From Microbispora sp. H11081 (GTDB lineage Bacteria > Actinomycetota > Actinomycetes > Streptosporangiales > Streptosporangiaceae), in the NCBI RefSeq assembly GCF_012999535.1, contig NZ_JABBWV010000003.1:537606-601605 (forward strand): a DNA stretch of 64,000 nt, written 5' to 3'. Made by a program: the position numbers and the translations under genes. The notes below the pieces were generated by a model that saw only the letters and a list, made by a program, of their open reading frames with translations, did not search any database and had not been told where the DNA came from. How positions within the stretch are numbered: position 1 is the stretch's first letter; each line of letters starts with the position of its first letter. Below, piece by piece: positions 26,399 to 35,256 of the stretch.

Positions 26399-27289
26399 TC
26401 AGTCGTCCAGACCGAGCAGGTACGACGGGTTGACGCGGACGATCTGGCGCAGGTCCTTCTCCGGCAGGCCGAGATCCAGCAGGGCGGATCCGACCCGGAT
26501 GAAGGAGTCGACCGGCATCGGGCGGCCGACCTGGCCGAGGTCGGAGGCGAGGACGGTGTGCTCGGGCCCGACCTGCTCGATCCAGTCCATCAGCACCTCG
26601 GGCGACCAGCGCACGTTGGCCACCTCGGGGTCGTACATGCTGGTCTCGTGCTCGATGTAGGCGCCGAGTTCGACGAGTTCCCGGCAGCCGGCGGGGTCGG
26701 CGCCGATGACGAAGTTGGGGTGGCTGACCACCAGCCGCCTGACTCCCGCCTCCTTGGCCGCCTGGAACACGTCCCGGATGTCGTCGGGGGCCATGTGCCC
26801 GGCGGAGAGCAGGGCTCCGGTCTCGGCGATGATCTCGATGACCCGGCCGACCTCGGGGAGCAGCGCGCCGTCCGGGCCGCGGACGTCGACCTGGGCCATG
26901 CTCAGCGGGATCGTCGGCTTGGGGAAGCCGCCGCCCGAGTTGTGATGGTCGACGTGCGCGCTTGAGGAGATGGTGGGGAACCACACGCATCGTCCTCCCA
27001 TGCGCAGGCACAGCTCGACCGCGTACGGGTTGATGCCGCCGACCTGGTTGTTCAGCGCGATCCCGCCGTACACCTCGGTCTTCAGCCCGGAGAGCCGATC
27101 GCCCATCGCGAGGATGTCCATCACGGTGTTGTGGTGGTGCGACTTGGCCAGGAAGGCCCGCATGCCCAGGCGGGCGCCGTCCTGGGCGGCCTGCGCGTGG
27201 TCGAACCTGCGCGGCAGCGGGTTGGGCCCGGAGTGGCAGTGCAGGTCCACGAGGCCGTGGAGGATGCGCTCGATAGCGGGGCGGGTCAT
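26399..27289 (-). CDS. DUF6282-like metal-dependent hydrolase
   Basis: 296-residue protein with an amidohydrolase-like His pattern: VDLHCHSGPNPLPRR (H17, H19), KSHHHNT (H51-H53), LSAGHMAP, VVSHPNF and SDLGQVGR. I recognise it as the DUF6282 group, whose function is not established. First gene of the minus-strand operon, divergent from the CoA-transferase operon across a 201-base region holding operator site C. Paralogue at 59357-60292 with near-identical motif spacing. Confidence 0.72.
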   Translation of the reverse strand: MTRPAIERILHGLVDLHCHSGPNPLPRRFDHAQAAQDGARLGMRAFLAKSHHHNTVMDILAMGDRLSGLKTEVYGGIALNNQVGGINPYAVELCLRMGGRCVWFPTISSSAHVDHHNSGGGFPKPTIPLSMAQVDVRGPDGALLPEVGRVIEIIAETGALLSAGHMAPDDIRDVFQAAKEAGVRRLVVSHPNFVIGADPAGCRELVELGAYIEHETSMYDPEVANVRWSPEVLMDWIEQVGPEHTVLASDLGQVGRPMPVDSFIRVGSALLDLGLPEKDLRQIVRVNPSYLLGLDD

Positions 27290-27335
27290 CGTGTCGGTAC
27301 CTCCTGAGGGGACGCCCGGATGCGTGCGACGACCC

Positions 27336-27393
27336 TTGACAAAGACACCGCCACCAGAGCATCGTAACGAATTACGGACTTAATGTACGATAA
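27336..27393 (+). promoter_or_regulatory. Promoter and operator site C
   Basis: TTGACA (27336-27341), 18 bases, CATCGT (27360-27365) is a candidate promoter for the plus-strand operon. Just downstream is GGAC-TTAAT-GTACGATAA (27376-27393), which on the other strand reads TTATCGTAC-N5-GTCC and matches the group motif at 12 of 13 specified positions. The spacing from the -35 to the operator is within three bases of that at 36349-36409, suggesting repression at both. Confidence 0.55.
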
Positions 27394-27490
27394 TTGCGAC
27401 AACGATGTTCTGGCAAGTAGTGTTTCTCCCGAGCCGTACCAGTGCGATGACCTGCGGCGGCTCGACATTTCGAACCCGATTGGGGGCCAC

Positions 27491-28285
27491 GTGCCGGAGA
27501 CGAGCTATACCTGGGCGGAGATGATGGCGATCTCCATCTCCCACGAGATGGCCGACGGCGACTTCGGGTCCGTGGGCGCCGCGTCGCACATCCCCGCGGC
27601 GGCGCTGCGCCTGGCGCAGCTCACCCACGCGCCCAATCTGTCCTTCTTCTGCGGCGGCAGCGGCGCCATGAACCCGAAGATCCAGCGGCTGACCGAGTCG
27701 TCGGCCGACTACCGCAACCTGGTGACCAGCGAATACCACTTCAGTCTCGACGACGTCGTCGACTTCGAGACGGCCATGCGTTTCGACTTCGCCTTCCTCG
27801 GCGGGATGCAGATCGACAAGCACGGCAACCTGAACATGGCCATGATCGGCGACTGGAACAAGCCGAAGGTGCGCGGGCCGGGCACGGTCGGCCTCATCTT
27901 CCTCGGCGGCTTCAAGACCAGCTACATCTACACCGAGCACCACTCGCCGAAGATCTTCGTCGACAAGGTCGACTTCATCAGCGGCGCCGGCTGGCTCGAC
28001 GGCGGCGACGCCAGGAGCAAGGTCTTCCGCCCGGAGTCCGACGGGCCACGGCGGGTGTTCACCCCCCTGGGCGTGTTCGACTTCGAGCCGGTGACCAAGC
28101 GGATGCGCCTGATCAAGGTCCATCCGTGGACCACCGTCGAGAAGATCCAGGCGGCGACCGGATTCGAGCTGCTGGTCGCCGACGACGTGCAGATCGTCGA
28201 GGCGCCTCCAGCGGAGGAGCTGCACCTGCTGCGGACCCAGGTCGATCGTGACGGCGTCCTGCGCCGCTACCCGGCCACGGCCTGA
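27491..28285 (+). CDS. CoA-transferase family I beta-type subunit (IpdB-like)
   Basis: About 264 aa from the GTG at 27491, preceded by GGGGG; a longer ORF from 27383 would start inside the operator and has no ribosome site. Landmarks: SVGAASHIPAAALRLAQLTH and FDFAFLGGMQIDKHGNLNMA, the glutaconate CoA-transferase B fold. At the place where family I transferases have the catalytic Glu (ENG) it has SFFCGGSGAMNP (residues 51-62), with no Glu. IpdAB, the steroid ring-cleaving hydrolase of mycobacteria, is known for lacking that Glu, so a C-C hydrolase role is possible. The alpha partner is at the far end of the operon. Confidence 0.78.
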   Translation: MPETSYTWAEMMAISISHEMADGDFGSVGAASHIPAAALRLAQLTHAPNLSFFCGGSGAMNPKIQRLTESSADYRNLVTSEYHFSLDDVVDFETAMRFDFAFLGGMQIDKHGNLNMAMIGDWNKPKVRGPGTVGLIFLGGFKTSYIYTEHHSPKIFVDKVDFISGAGWLDGGDARSKVFRPESDGPRRVFTPLGVFDFEPVTKRMRLIKVHPWTTVEKIQAATGFELLVADDVQIVEAPPAEELHLLRTQVDRDGVLRRYPATA

Positions 28286-28295
28286 GACGGTCGCC

Positions 28296-29153
28296 ATGGG
28301 CTCCCACCCCCGATGGGCCGATCGGTACGTCCTCGCCGACGGCTTGACCACCCACTACCTGGAGGCCGGTGACGGCCCCCCGCTGGTTCTCCTGCACGGC
28401 GGCGAGTACGGCGCCTCGGCCGAGCTCACCTGGGAGAACTGCATCTCCGAGCTGGCACAGCGGCGCCGCGTGCTGGCGATCGACTTCGTCGGGTTCGGCC
28501 GCAGCGACAAGGTCCGCGACTTCGGCGGCCAGCGCAGGCTGATGCGGCGTCAGATCGCCGCGGTGCTGCGCACCCTGCGGATCGAGTCCGCGGACTTCGT
28601 CGGCACCTCGCTCAGCGGCCGGATGCTGCTCGACGTGGCCAACCGGCGCGACCCCGAGTGGCCCATCCGCGCCATGGTCGTGGCGGGCATCGGCCTCGCG
28701 GCCCCCGCGGCGGTCGGCCGCGCCGTGCTCGAGGACTTCGACGGCACCGTCGACGGACTGCGCCCGTCGATGGACGTCCTCTTCCACGACCCGCGCTGGA
28801 AGATCAGCGAGGAGTACCTGCTCCGCCGTTACGAGTCCTGCATGGTGCCCGGGGCCTGGGAGACCGCGACGGCGGGATCCCTGCGGGCGCCGGCGCGCGC
28901 GGGGGAGGGGCGGCCGCACGTCCGCCCGCCCGCCCGCGACTACCGGGGGATCCGCGTGCCCACCTGCCTCATCCGGGGCCGGTACGACCAGCTGGTGCCG
29001 CCGCGTACGTGGCAGGAGCTGGCGGCGCAGATCCCCGGCTCCCGTACGGTGACGATCGACGGCAGCGGCCACTATCCGCAGATCGAGCGCGCCGGTGAGT
29101 TCGTGGACGCCGTGCTGGGCTTCCTCAAGGACGCGTCAGGGGGCGAGGAGTGA
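28296..29153 (+). CDS. Alpha/beta hydrolase (MhpC/BphD-like)
   Basis: 285 aa. Oxyanion HG in VLLHGGEYGAS, nucleophile S105 in the elbow VGTSLSG (the usual second Gly of GxSxG is Ser), acid in RGRYDQLVPP, base in GSGHYPQIE. The overall pattern resembles meta-cleavage product hydrolases that cut C-C bonds of vinylogous 1,5-diketones, which would fit an IpdAB-type neighbour. Start ATG at 28296, 11 bases after the beta-subunit stop; ribosome site weak. Confidence 0.8.
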   Translation: MGSHPRWADRYVLADGLTTHYLEAGDGPPLVLLHGGEYGASAELTWENCISELAQRRRVLAIDFVGFGRSDKVRDFGGQRRLMRRQIAAVLRTLRIESADFVGTSLSGRMLLDVANRRDPEWPIRAMVVAGIGLAAPAAVGRAVLEDFDGTVDGLRPSMDVLFHDPRWKISEEYLLRRYESCMVPGAWETATAGSLRAPARAGEGRPHVRPPARDYRGIRVPTCLIRGRYDQLVPPRTWQELAAQIPGSRTVTIDGSGHYPQIERAGEFVDAVLGFLKDASGGEE

Positions 29154-29947
29154 TGGCCGGGCGCCCAGGCGCGTCCGGCGTCCACCTCGAATCCGGCGGC
29201 GACGGCCCCGCGGTGCTGTTCCTGCACGGCTCGGGCGCGTCCGGCGCGGTGTGGCGGCCGGTGCTCACCCGGCTGCGCGACCGCGGTGCCCGGTGCCGGT
29301 GGCTGGTCGCCGACCTGCCGGGGCACGGCCGCTCCGCCCACGGTGACGACTACTCGCCGGAGGGCTACGCCGGCGCGGTCGCCGCCGCGGTCACCGGCCT
29401 CCTGGGCGATGGAGCGCCGCTGACCGTGGTCGGGCACTCGCTCGGCGGGCTGGTGGGGATGACCCTCGCCGACGGGACCCATGGCGTCGAGGTCCGTTCT
29501 CTTACGGTGATCGCTATGAAGGTCGCCTGGACGGCCGACGAGCTGGCTCGGCGGGCAGAGGCGGCCACCCGGCCGCCCCGGGTCTTCCCCCAGGAGGAGC
29601 AGGCGATCGAGCGGTTCCGCCGGGTCTCGGGCATCCGGGGGCCGGAGTTCACCGAGGAGGATCTCCGCAGCGGGGTCGCGCGCTACGCGGACGGTTACCG
29701 GCTGTCCGGCGACCCCGGCATCACCAGGGCCGGTCCCGCCACCGGCCCCGAGCTCGCCGGCCGCATGCGCCGGGTGACCTGCCCGGTCCGGCTCGCCTGC
29801 GGCGACCAGGACCCCGGCATCGACCCGGCCGCCATGGCCGAGGTGCTCGGGCACCCCGTCACCGTGCTCCCAGGCGCGGGGCACAACGTGCACATCGATC
29901 GCCCTGACCTCATCGCCGACCTGGTCGAGCCGGCGCTCGCCCGCTGA
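29153..29947 (+). CDS. Alpha/beta hydrolase
   Basis: 264 aa. HGSGASGAVWRP oxyanion region, nucleophile S96 in VVGHSLGGL, acid in CGDQDPGIDP, base in GAGHNVHID. Overlaps the previous hydrolase stop (TGATG); GTG at 29150 is an alternative start. Different from the first hydrolase at sequence level, so not a recent duplicate. Possibly an esterase or thioesterase of the pathway. Confidence 0.85.
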   Translation: MAGRPGASGVHLESGGDGPAVLFLHGSGASGAVWRPVLTRLRDRGARCRWLVADLPGHGRSAHGDDYSPEGYAGAVAAAVTGLLGDGAPLTVVGHSLGGLVGMTLADGTHGVEVRSLTVIAMKVAWTADELARRAEAATRPPRVFPQEEQAIERFRRVSGIRGPEFTEEDLRSGVARYADGYRLSGDPGITRAGPATGPELAGRMRRVTCPVRLACGDQDPGIDPAAMAEVLGHPVTVLPGAGHNVHIDRPDLIADLVEPALAR

Positions 29948-29978
29948 CGACCCGACGAACGGAGCCGGACCACCACCC

Positions 29979-31580
29979 ATGCGAATCGAGAACCTGCTGC
30001 GGCAGAACGCGGTCCGTCGAGGCCCGCTGCCCGCGGTCATCTGTGACCAGACCCAGCTGTCCTGGGCCGAGCTTGACGCCGAGTCCAACCGCCTGGCCAA
30101 CGCGCTGATCGGCCTCGGTTATCGCGCGCAGGAGAGGATCGCGCTGGTCCTGTCCAACTGCCACCACATCGTGACCGCCTTCTACGGCGCGTGGAAGGCC
30201 AACCTCGTCACCGTCGGCGTCAACACCCGGCTCACCGCGCCGGAGATCGCCCGGATCCTCACCCACTCGGGCGCGTCCGTGATCATCTGCGACACCGCCG
30301 CGGCGGTCGAGGCGGCCATGGGGGTGCCGGGCATCCGCGGCATCTACACCATCGGCCTGGACGACAAGTCCGGCGGAGGCGAGCCCGGCTCGTTCGAGGA
30401 GCTGGTCGCCTCGGGCAGCCCGGCGGACGTCCCTGAGACGGGTGTCGGGAGCGAGCTGCGCTCGCTGCGCTACACCAGCGGCACCACCGGCGCGTCCAAG
30501 GGCTGCATGGCCACGCACGACCAGCAGCTCGCCAGCACCGCCAACTACCTGTGCGAGGTCGACGTCCCGCGCGGCGGGCCCACCTGGATCTCGGTGCCGC
30601 TGACGCTGGGAGTGGGCGCGTCGTTCGTGACGACCACCGCCTATCTCGGCGTCCCGCTGCTGCTGCGCAGGCGGTTCGACCCGGCCGCGTTCGTCGACGA
30701 CGTCGGCAGGTTCGGGGTCGAGCACGCGTTCCTGGTGCCGACCATGCTGGTCGACCTGGTGCGAGCGCTGCCCGAGCTCGACCTCGCCCGCGCGGGCGCG
30801 CTCAAACTGGTGGGCTACGGCGGCGCGTCGGTGTCGTGGACCCTGATCCGGTCCCTGGCCGAGGCGCTGGACCTGGAGTTCTACCATGCCTTCGGCGCGA
30901 CGGAGGCGGGTGGTTTCGTGGCGTTGCTGACCCCCGACGACCATCGCAACTTCCTGGCCACCCCCACCGACTCCATCGTCCCCGTCGGCAGGCCGGCCGC
31001 GTTCGCGGAGGTCAAGATCCTCGACGCGGAGGACCGCGAGGTGGCCGTCCGCGAGACGGGTGAGATGCGGATCCGCGCCTCCAGCGTGTTCTCCGGCTAC
31101 TGGAGCCAGCCCGAGGTGACCCGCGCCGTGCTCAAGGACGGCTGGCTCAGGCTCGGTGACATGGCCTGGCGGGACGAGCGCGGCTACATCTATCTCGCCG
31201 ACCGCGCCCAGGGGGTCATCAGGTCGGGAGCGCAGAACGTGTACGCCGGCGAGGTCGAGGCCGTCCTGCAGGCCTGCCCGGGCGTCGCGCGCGCCGCGGT
31301 GATCGGCGTGCCGCACGAGCGGTTCGGCGAGTCGGTCAAGGCGCTGGTGGAGCGGGCGCCCGGCGCGGCCCTGACGGAACAGCAGGTGCTCGACTACTGC
31401 GCGGAACGGCTGGCCGGCTACAAGCGGCCACGCGAGGTGGAGTTCGTGACCGGCCTGCCGGTCGACGAGGGCGGCAAGATCAGAAGAGCCGAGCTCAAGC
31501 GCGTGGCGGGGACGCCGCGGCTGCTCGGCGAGACGACCACCGGCGGGGACGCCGGTGCGGCGAAGGAGTTCAGGCGATGA
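29979..31580 (+). CDS. AMP-forming acyl-CoA ligase (class I adenylate-forming)
   Basis: 533 aa with the full motif series: P-loop RYTSGTTGASKG, aromatic/substrate motif YHAFGATEAGGF, LRLGDMAWRDERGYIYLADR, and the C-terminal Lys region DEGGKIRRAELKR. Converts a carboxylic acid to its CoA thioester via the adenylate. Sits between hydrolases and the alpha-type CoA-transferase subunit, which it overlaps by four bases, so it probably primes the acid that IpdAB-like proteins or the transferase act on (inference). Confidence 0.9.
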   Translation: MRIENLLRQNAVRRGPLPAVICDQTQLSWAELDAESNRLANALIGLGYRAQERIALVLSNCHHIVTAFYGAWKANLVTVGVNTRLTAPEIARILTHSGASVIICDTAAAVEAAMGVPGIRGIYTIGLDDKSGGGEPGSFEELVASGSPADVPETGVGSELRSLRYTSGTTGASKGCMATHDQQLASTANYLCEVDVPRGGPTWISVPLTLGVGASFVTTTAYLGVPLLLRRRFDPAAFVDDVGRFGVEHAFLVPTMLVDLVRALPELDLARAGALKLVGYGGASVSWTLIRSLAEALDLEFYHAFGATEAGGFVALLTPDDHRNFLATPTDSIVPVGRPAAFAEVKILDAEDREVAVRETGEMRIRASSVFSGYWSQPEVTRAVLKDGWLRLGDMAWRDERGYIYLADRAQGVIRSGAQNVYAGEVEAVLQACPGVARAAVIGVPHERFGESVKALVERAPGAALTEQQVLDYCAERLAGYKRPREVEFVTGLPVDEGGKIRRAELKRVAGTPRLLGETTTGGDAGAAKEFRR

Positions 31581-32458
31581 GCGCGAACAAGGTGACGACT
31601 CCGGAAGAGGCGGTCGCCGGCATCCCCGACGGAGCCACGATCGCGCTGGGCGGCGTGCACTCGCACAACGGCCCGCTGGCGCTGGTCAACGCGCTCATCA
31701 GGCGCGGGGTCAAGGACCTGGAGCTCATCCCGACGCCGAGCGCCGGCGCGCCGGTGGACATGCTCATCGCCGCCGGATGCGTCCGGCGGCTGCACGTGTC
31801 CTACGTCGGGCTGGAGTTCCTCGGCATGGCGCCCAACTACCGCAGGGCCGCGGAGAACGGGACGATCGAGATCGTCGAGGCGGACGAGGCGTGGATCGTC
31901 TACGGGTTCCGGGCCGGCGCCAGCAGCCTGCCGTTCCTGCCGCTCCCCGCGCTCTACGAGGGGACCGACCTGCCCAAGGTCAACGACGGCATCCGGACCA
32001 CGATCGATCCGTACACCGGGCGGACGGTGACGACGATCCCCGCCCTGCGGGCCGACTACGGGCTGTTCCACGCGCAGGTCACCGACCGGAAGGGCAACGC
32101 GCAGATCTTCGGGCAGCGGCGGTTCGAGGACGTGATGGCGAAGGCCAGCGACCACGTCATCATCAGCTCCGACGAGATCCTGGACGAGTACGCCCCGGCT
32201 CCCGACCCGCGCCTGGTGTCCATCCCCGGCGCGATCGTGGAGAGCGTCGCGCACGCGCCGTACGGCGCCCATCCGCTGTCCTCGCCTGGGCACTACGGCT
32301 ACGACAGGGACCAGTTGGTGGAGTACCGGGATCTCGCCGCCCAGGACCGGACCAAGGAATACCTGGAGAAGTACGTGTACTCCGTGAACGACCACATGGA
32401 GTATCTCGACAAACTGGGCGCGCGCCGTCTGCTGGGCCTGCGGCAGACGTTCCGCTGA
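31577..32458 (+). CDS. CoA-transferase family I alpha-type subunit (IpdA-like)
   Basis: 293 aa. N-terminal IPDGATIALGGVHSHNGPLALVNALIRRG is the glycine-rich alpha-subunit start; the middle holds LRADYGLFHAQVTDRKGNAQIFG and the C-terminal region ISSDEILDEY, all typical of glutaconate CoA-transferase A. Partner of the 27491 product. The two subunit genes are normally adjacent; here three genes stand between them and the beta gene comes first. Followed by a strong terminator. Confidence 0.82.
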   Translation: MSANKVTTPEEAVAGIPDGATIALGGVHSHNGPLALVNALIRRGVKDLELIPTPSAGAPVDMLIAAGCVRRLHVSYVGLEFLGMAPNYRRAAENGTIEIVEADEAWIVYGFRAGASSLPFLPLPALYEGTDLPKVNDGIRTTIDPYTGRTVTTIPALRADYGLFHAQVTDRKGNAQIFGQRRFEDVMAKASDHVIISSDEILDEYAPAPDPRLVSIPGAIVESVAHAPYGAHPLSSPGHYGYDRDQLVEYRDLAAQDRTKEYLEKYVYSVNDHMEYLDKLGARRLLGLRQTFR

Positions 32459-32461
32459 GCG

Positions 32462-32514
32462 GGGCTCCGGTCCCTCCCCCCGGGGCGCGGTCGCGGGGAG
32501 GTGAGCCGGAGCCC
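32462..32514. terminator. Bidirectional hairpin terminator
   Basis: Outer stem GGGCTCCGG (32462-32470) / CCGGAGCCC (32506-32514), inner stem CCTCCCC (32473-32479) / GGGGAGG (32495-32501). It lies between the convergent stops of the alpha subunit gene and the aldo/keto reductase gene. Confidence 0.85.
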
Positions 32515-32537
32515 ACCTTCCCTGGACCGCCGGGGGT

Positions 32538-33539
32538 CTACCAGGAGTAGGCCTCCGGCGCCGGTCCCGGGCCCGGGAAGATCGCGTCCAGCCGCTCCAG
32601 CGTCTTGTCGTCCAGCGACACCTCCAGAGCCCGGACGGCGGCGGTGAGCTGCGCCGGCGTGCGCGGCCCGATGATCGGCGCGGTCACCCCCGGCCGCCCG
32701 AGCAGCCAGGCCATCGCGACGTCGGCGGGGTTCTCGCCGAGCTCGTCGCACAGGTCCTCGAAGGCCTGTACGGCGTCGCGGTGCCGTTCGAGCTTGGCCA
32801 GGCGCTTGCCCCGGAGCGTGGCCACGCTGGCCCCCGGCAGCGGCGTGCCCATGGTCTTCTCCCGCTCCTTGCGCAGGACCCCGCCGAGCAGCCCGGCGTC
32901 GAGCGGCGACCACGGCATCATGCCGACGCCGTAGTGCGCGCAGGCGGGCAGGACTTCGAGCTCGGCGGTGCGTTCGAGCAGGTTGTAGATCGTCTGCTCG
33001 CTGACCAGACCCATGTGGCCGCGCCGGGCGGCGGCCTCCTGCCCGCTCGCGATGTGCCAGCCGGGGTGGTTGGAGGACCCGACGTACACGATCTTGCCCT
33101 GGGTCCTGAGCACGTCCATCGCCTCCCAGATCTCCTCCCACGGAGTCGACCGGTCGATGTGGTGCATCTGGTAGATGTCGATGTAGTCCGTTCCGAGCCG
33201 CCGGAGCGACGCCTCGCAGGCCCGCCGGATGTGCCGGGCGGACAGGCCGGCGTCGTTCGGCCAGTCGGACATCCGGCCGTAGAGCTTGGTGGCCAGCACG
33301 GTCCGCTCACGGCGTCCCCCGCCGGTGGCGAACCAGCGGCCGATGATCTGCTCGGTCAGTCCCTCGCCGAACCGCCAGCCGTAGACGTCCGACGTGTCGA
33401 TCATGTTGATCCCCAGCTCGTGGGCGCCATCCATGATCGTGAACGAGTCCTCCTCGGTCGTCTGGGTGCCGAAGTTGTCGGTGCCGAGGACGAGCCGGCT
33501 GATTGTCAGCCCACTGCGACCGAGATGTGTGTACTCCAC
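32538..33539 (-). CDS. Aldo/keto reductase
   Basis: 333 aa NADPH-dependent oxidoreductase with the full catalytic tetrad: D48 and Y53 (INMIDTSDVYGWR), K85 (LATKLYG) and H126 (DIYQMHH). C-terminal VTAPIIGPRTPAQL forms the NADP-binding site. Divergent from the aldehyde dehydrogenase gene with operator site D between. Broad aldehyde/ketone reductase; the substrate is presumably a pathway aldehyde. Confidence 0.92.
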   Translation of the reverse strand: MEYTHLGRSGLTISRLVLGTDNFGTQTTEEDSFTIMDGAHELGINMIDTSDVYGWRFGEGLTEQIIGRWFATGGGRRERTVLATKLYGRMSDWPNDAGLSARHIRRACEASLRRLGTDYIDIYQMHHIDRSTPWEEIWEAMDVLRTQGKIVYVGSSNHPGWHIASGQEAAARRGHMGLVSEQTIYNLLERTAELEVLPACAHYGVGMMPWSPLDAGLLGGVLRKEREKTMGTPLPGASVATLRGKRLAKLERHRDAVQAFEDLCDELGENPADVAMAWLLGRPGVTAPIIGPRTPAQLTAAVRALEVSLDDKTLERLDAIFPGPGPAPEAYSW

Positions 33540-33567
33540 GAGGGCTCCCGAAGCCTAGCAGTTTCAC

Positions 33568-33585
33568 TTATCGGACTTAGAGTCC
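33568..33585. promoter_or_regulatory. Operator site D of the TTATCGGAC group
   Basis: TTATCGGAC-TTAGA-GTCC, a clean match to the group motif, followed by TATATATG. It is 29-46 bases above the aldo/keto reductase start and about 140 bases above the aldehyde dehydrogenase start, so it can control one or both divergent units. Confidence 0.6.
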
Positions 33586-33720
33586 TATATATGAGCTTTG
33601 ATGGTAGCGTTGGCCCGCAGGCGAGGTAAAGGGCGCCGATCACGGCAGGAGGTCCTCCGCGGGGGACCGGCCGCCGCGCACGAGGCCACGGCACAGACCC
33701 GCCCCCGAGGAGACTCCCCG

Positions 33721-35223
33721 ATGACCACTGACCTGTCCGAGCCCATCGCCGTCGCGGACCTCCCGGCGGCGCACAGTTTCGTCGCCGGGGCGTTGCGCGG
33801 CGGCGGCGGGCCGGTTTTCACCACCTGCCATCCCGCCGACGGCTCCCCGCTCGCCGAGGTCGAGTCGGCCACGGACGAACTCGTCGACGAGGCCGTCGCC
33901 GGCGCCCTCGCGGCCCAGCCGGCCTGGGCGCGCACGTCACCCCACGAACGCGCCCGCGTCCTGCGTACGGCGGCCGACCTGATCGAGGCCCAGGCCCGGC
34001 GGCTCGTCCACCTCATCGCGCTGGACAACGGCAAGACACTGGCGGAGGCGCGGGGCGACGTCTTCGTGGCCGCCGCCCACCTGCGCGCCGCGGCGGGCTG
34101 GGCGGCCACGCTCGAAGGCGTCACCCTGCCCGCGGACGGATCCACCCTTCGGATGACCTTCAGGGAGCCGGTGGGGGTGGTGGCGGCGGTCATCCCGTTC
34201 AACACCACGTTCATGTTCGCGGCGCAGAAGGCGGGCCCAGCCCTGGCGGCGGGCAACGCGATCGTGATCAAGGCGCCGGAGCTCAGCCCGCTGGCGGCGC
34301 CCGTGTTCGCCGGGATCCTCACCGCCGCCGGGCTGCCGGACGGCCTGCTGCAGGTGCTCCAGGGCGCCGGGGAGGTCGGCCGCCGGCTGGTCGGGCATCC
34401 GGGCGTGAGCATGGTGTCGTTCACCGGCAGCACCCCCGTCGGCCGGCAGGTGATGACGGCGGCGGCGGACGGGATGAAGCGGGTGCTGCTCGAGCTGGGC
34501 GGCAAGTCCGCCAACATCGTCTACGCCGACGCGAACCTGGACGCCGCCCTGCACGCCACCGTCGGCGGCGTCTTCCGCAACGCCGGTCAGCGCTGCTTCT
34601 CGGGCTCCCGGCTGCTGGTGGAGGAACCGGTCGCGGACGAGTTCGTCGCGAGGGTGGTCGAGGTGGCGCGGTCGATCAGGGTCGGCGACCCGTTCGCGCC
34701 GGACACGCAGCTCGGCGCGCTGATCTCGGCGCGCGAGGCCGACCGGGTGCTGACGATGATCGGCACGGCCGTGGACCAGGGAGCGAGGATCCTCGCCGGA
34801 GGGGATCGGCCGCCCGGCGTCCACCCCGGCGGCGCCTTCGTCGCGCCGACCGTGCTGGAGATCCCCGCCGGGCTGACACCGGCGCCCGGCATCGTCTACG
34901 ACGAGGTCTTCGGCCCGGTGCTCACCGTGCAGCGGTTCGACGGCATGGACGAGGCGGTCGCGCTCGCCAACGACTCGCCGTACGGACTGGTGGGCGGGTG
35001 CTGGACCCGCGACCTCGACCGGGCGCTGGGCACCGCCAGAGCCGTGCGGTCCGGCTACTTCTGGATCAACTCCTACGGGGCGCTTGCCCTGGACGCGCCC
35101 ATCGGCGGCGTCGGCCTGTCAGGAGTCGGCAGGGAGCTCGGCCGGGTCGGACACGAGGCGTACACCGAGCTCAAGACCGTGATCGTGGACACCGCCGCGG
35201 CCGACGCGCCCCCCTGGTACTGA
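33721..35223 (+). CDS. Aldehyde dehydrogenase (NAD(P)-dependent)
   Basis: 500 aa. Catalytic C292 (RNAGQRCFSG), E258 (LLELGGK), N161 (VIPFNTT) and cofactor K184 (IVIKAPE) are all present, along with SFTGSTPVG. ATG at 33721 has GAGGAGAC upstream. Likely converts an aldehyde released by the HpcH aldolases or the alcohol dehydrogenase to its acid. First of a two-gene unit with the zinc alcohol dehydrogenase. Confidence 0.93.
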   Translation: MTTDLSEPIAVADLPAAHSFVAGALRGGGGPVFTTCHPADGSPLAEVESATDELVDEAVAGALAAQPAWARTSPHERARVLRTAADLIEAQARRLVHLIALDNGKTLAEARGDVFVAAAHLRAAAGWAATLEGVTLPADGSTLRMTFREPVGVVAAVIPFNTTFMFAAQKAGPALAAGNAIVIKAPELSPLAAPVFAGILTAAGLPDGLLQVLQGAGEVGRRLVGHPGVSMVSFTGSTPVGRQVMTAAADGMKRVLLELGGKSANIVYADANLDAALHATVGGVFRNAGQRCFSGSRLLVEEPVADEFVARVVEVARSIRVGDPFAPDTQLGALISAREADRVLTMIGTAVDQGARILAGGDRPPGVHPGGAFVAPTVLEIPAGLTPAPGIVYDEVFGPVLTVQRFDGMDEAVALANDSPYGLVGGCWTRDLDRALGTARAVRSGYFWINSYGALALDAPIGGVGLSGVGRELGRVGHEAYTELKTVIVDTAAADAPPWY

Positions 35224-35256
35224 CCCACACACTCCGCCTACTCCAAGGAGCAGCCC

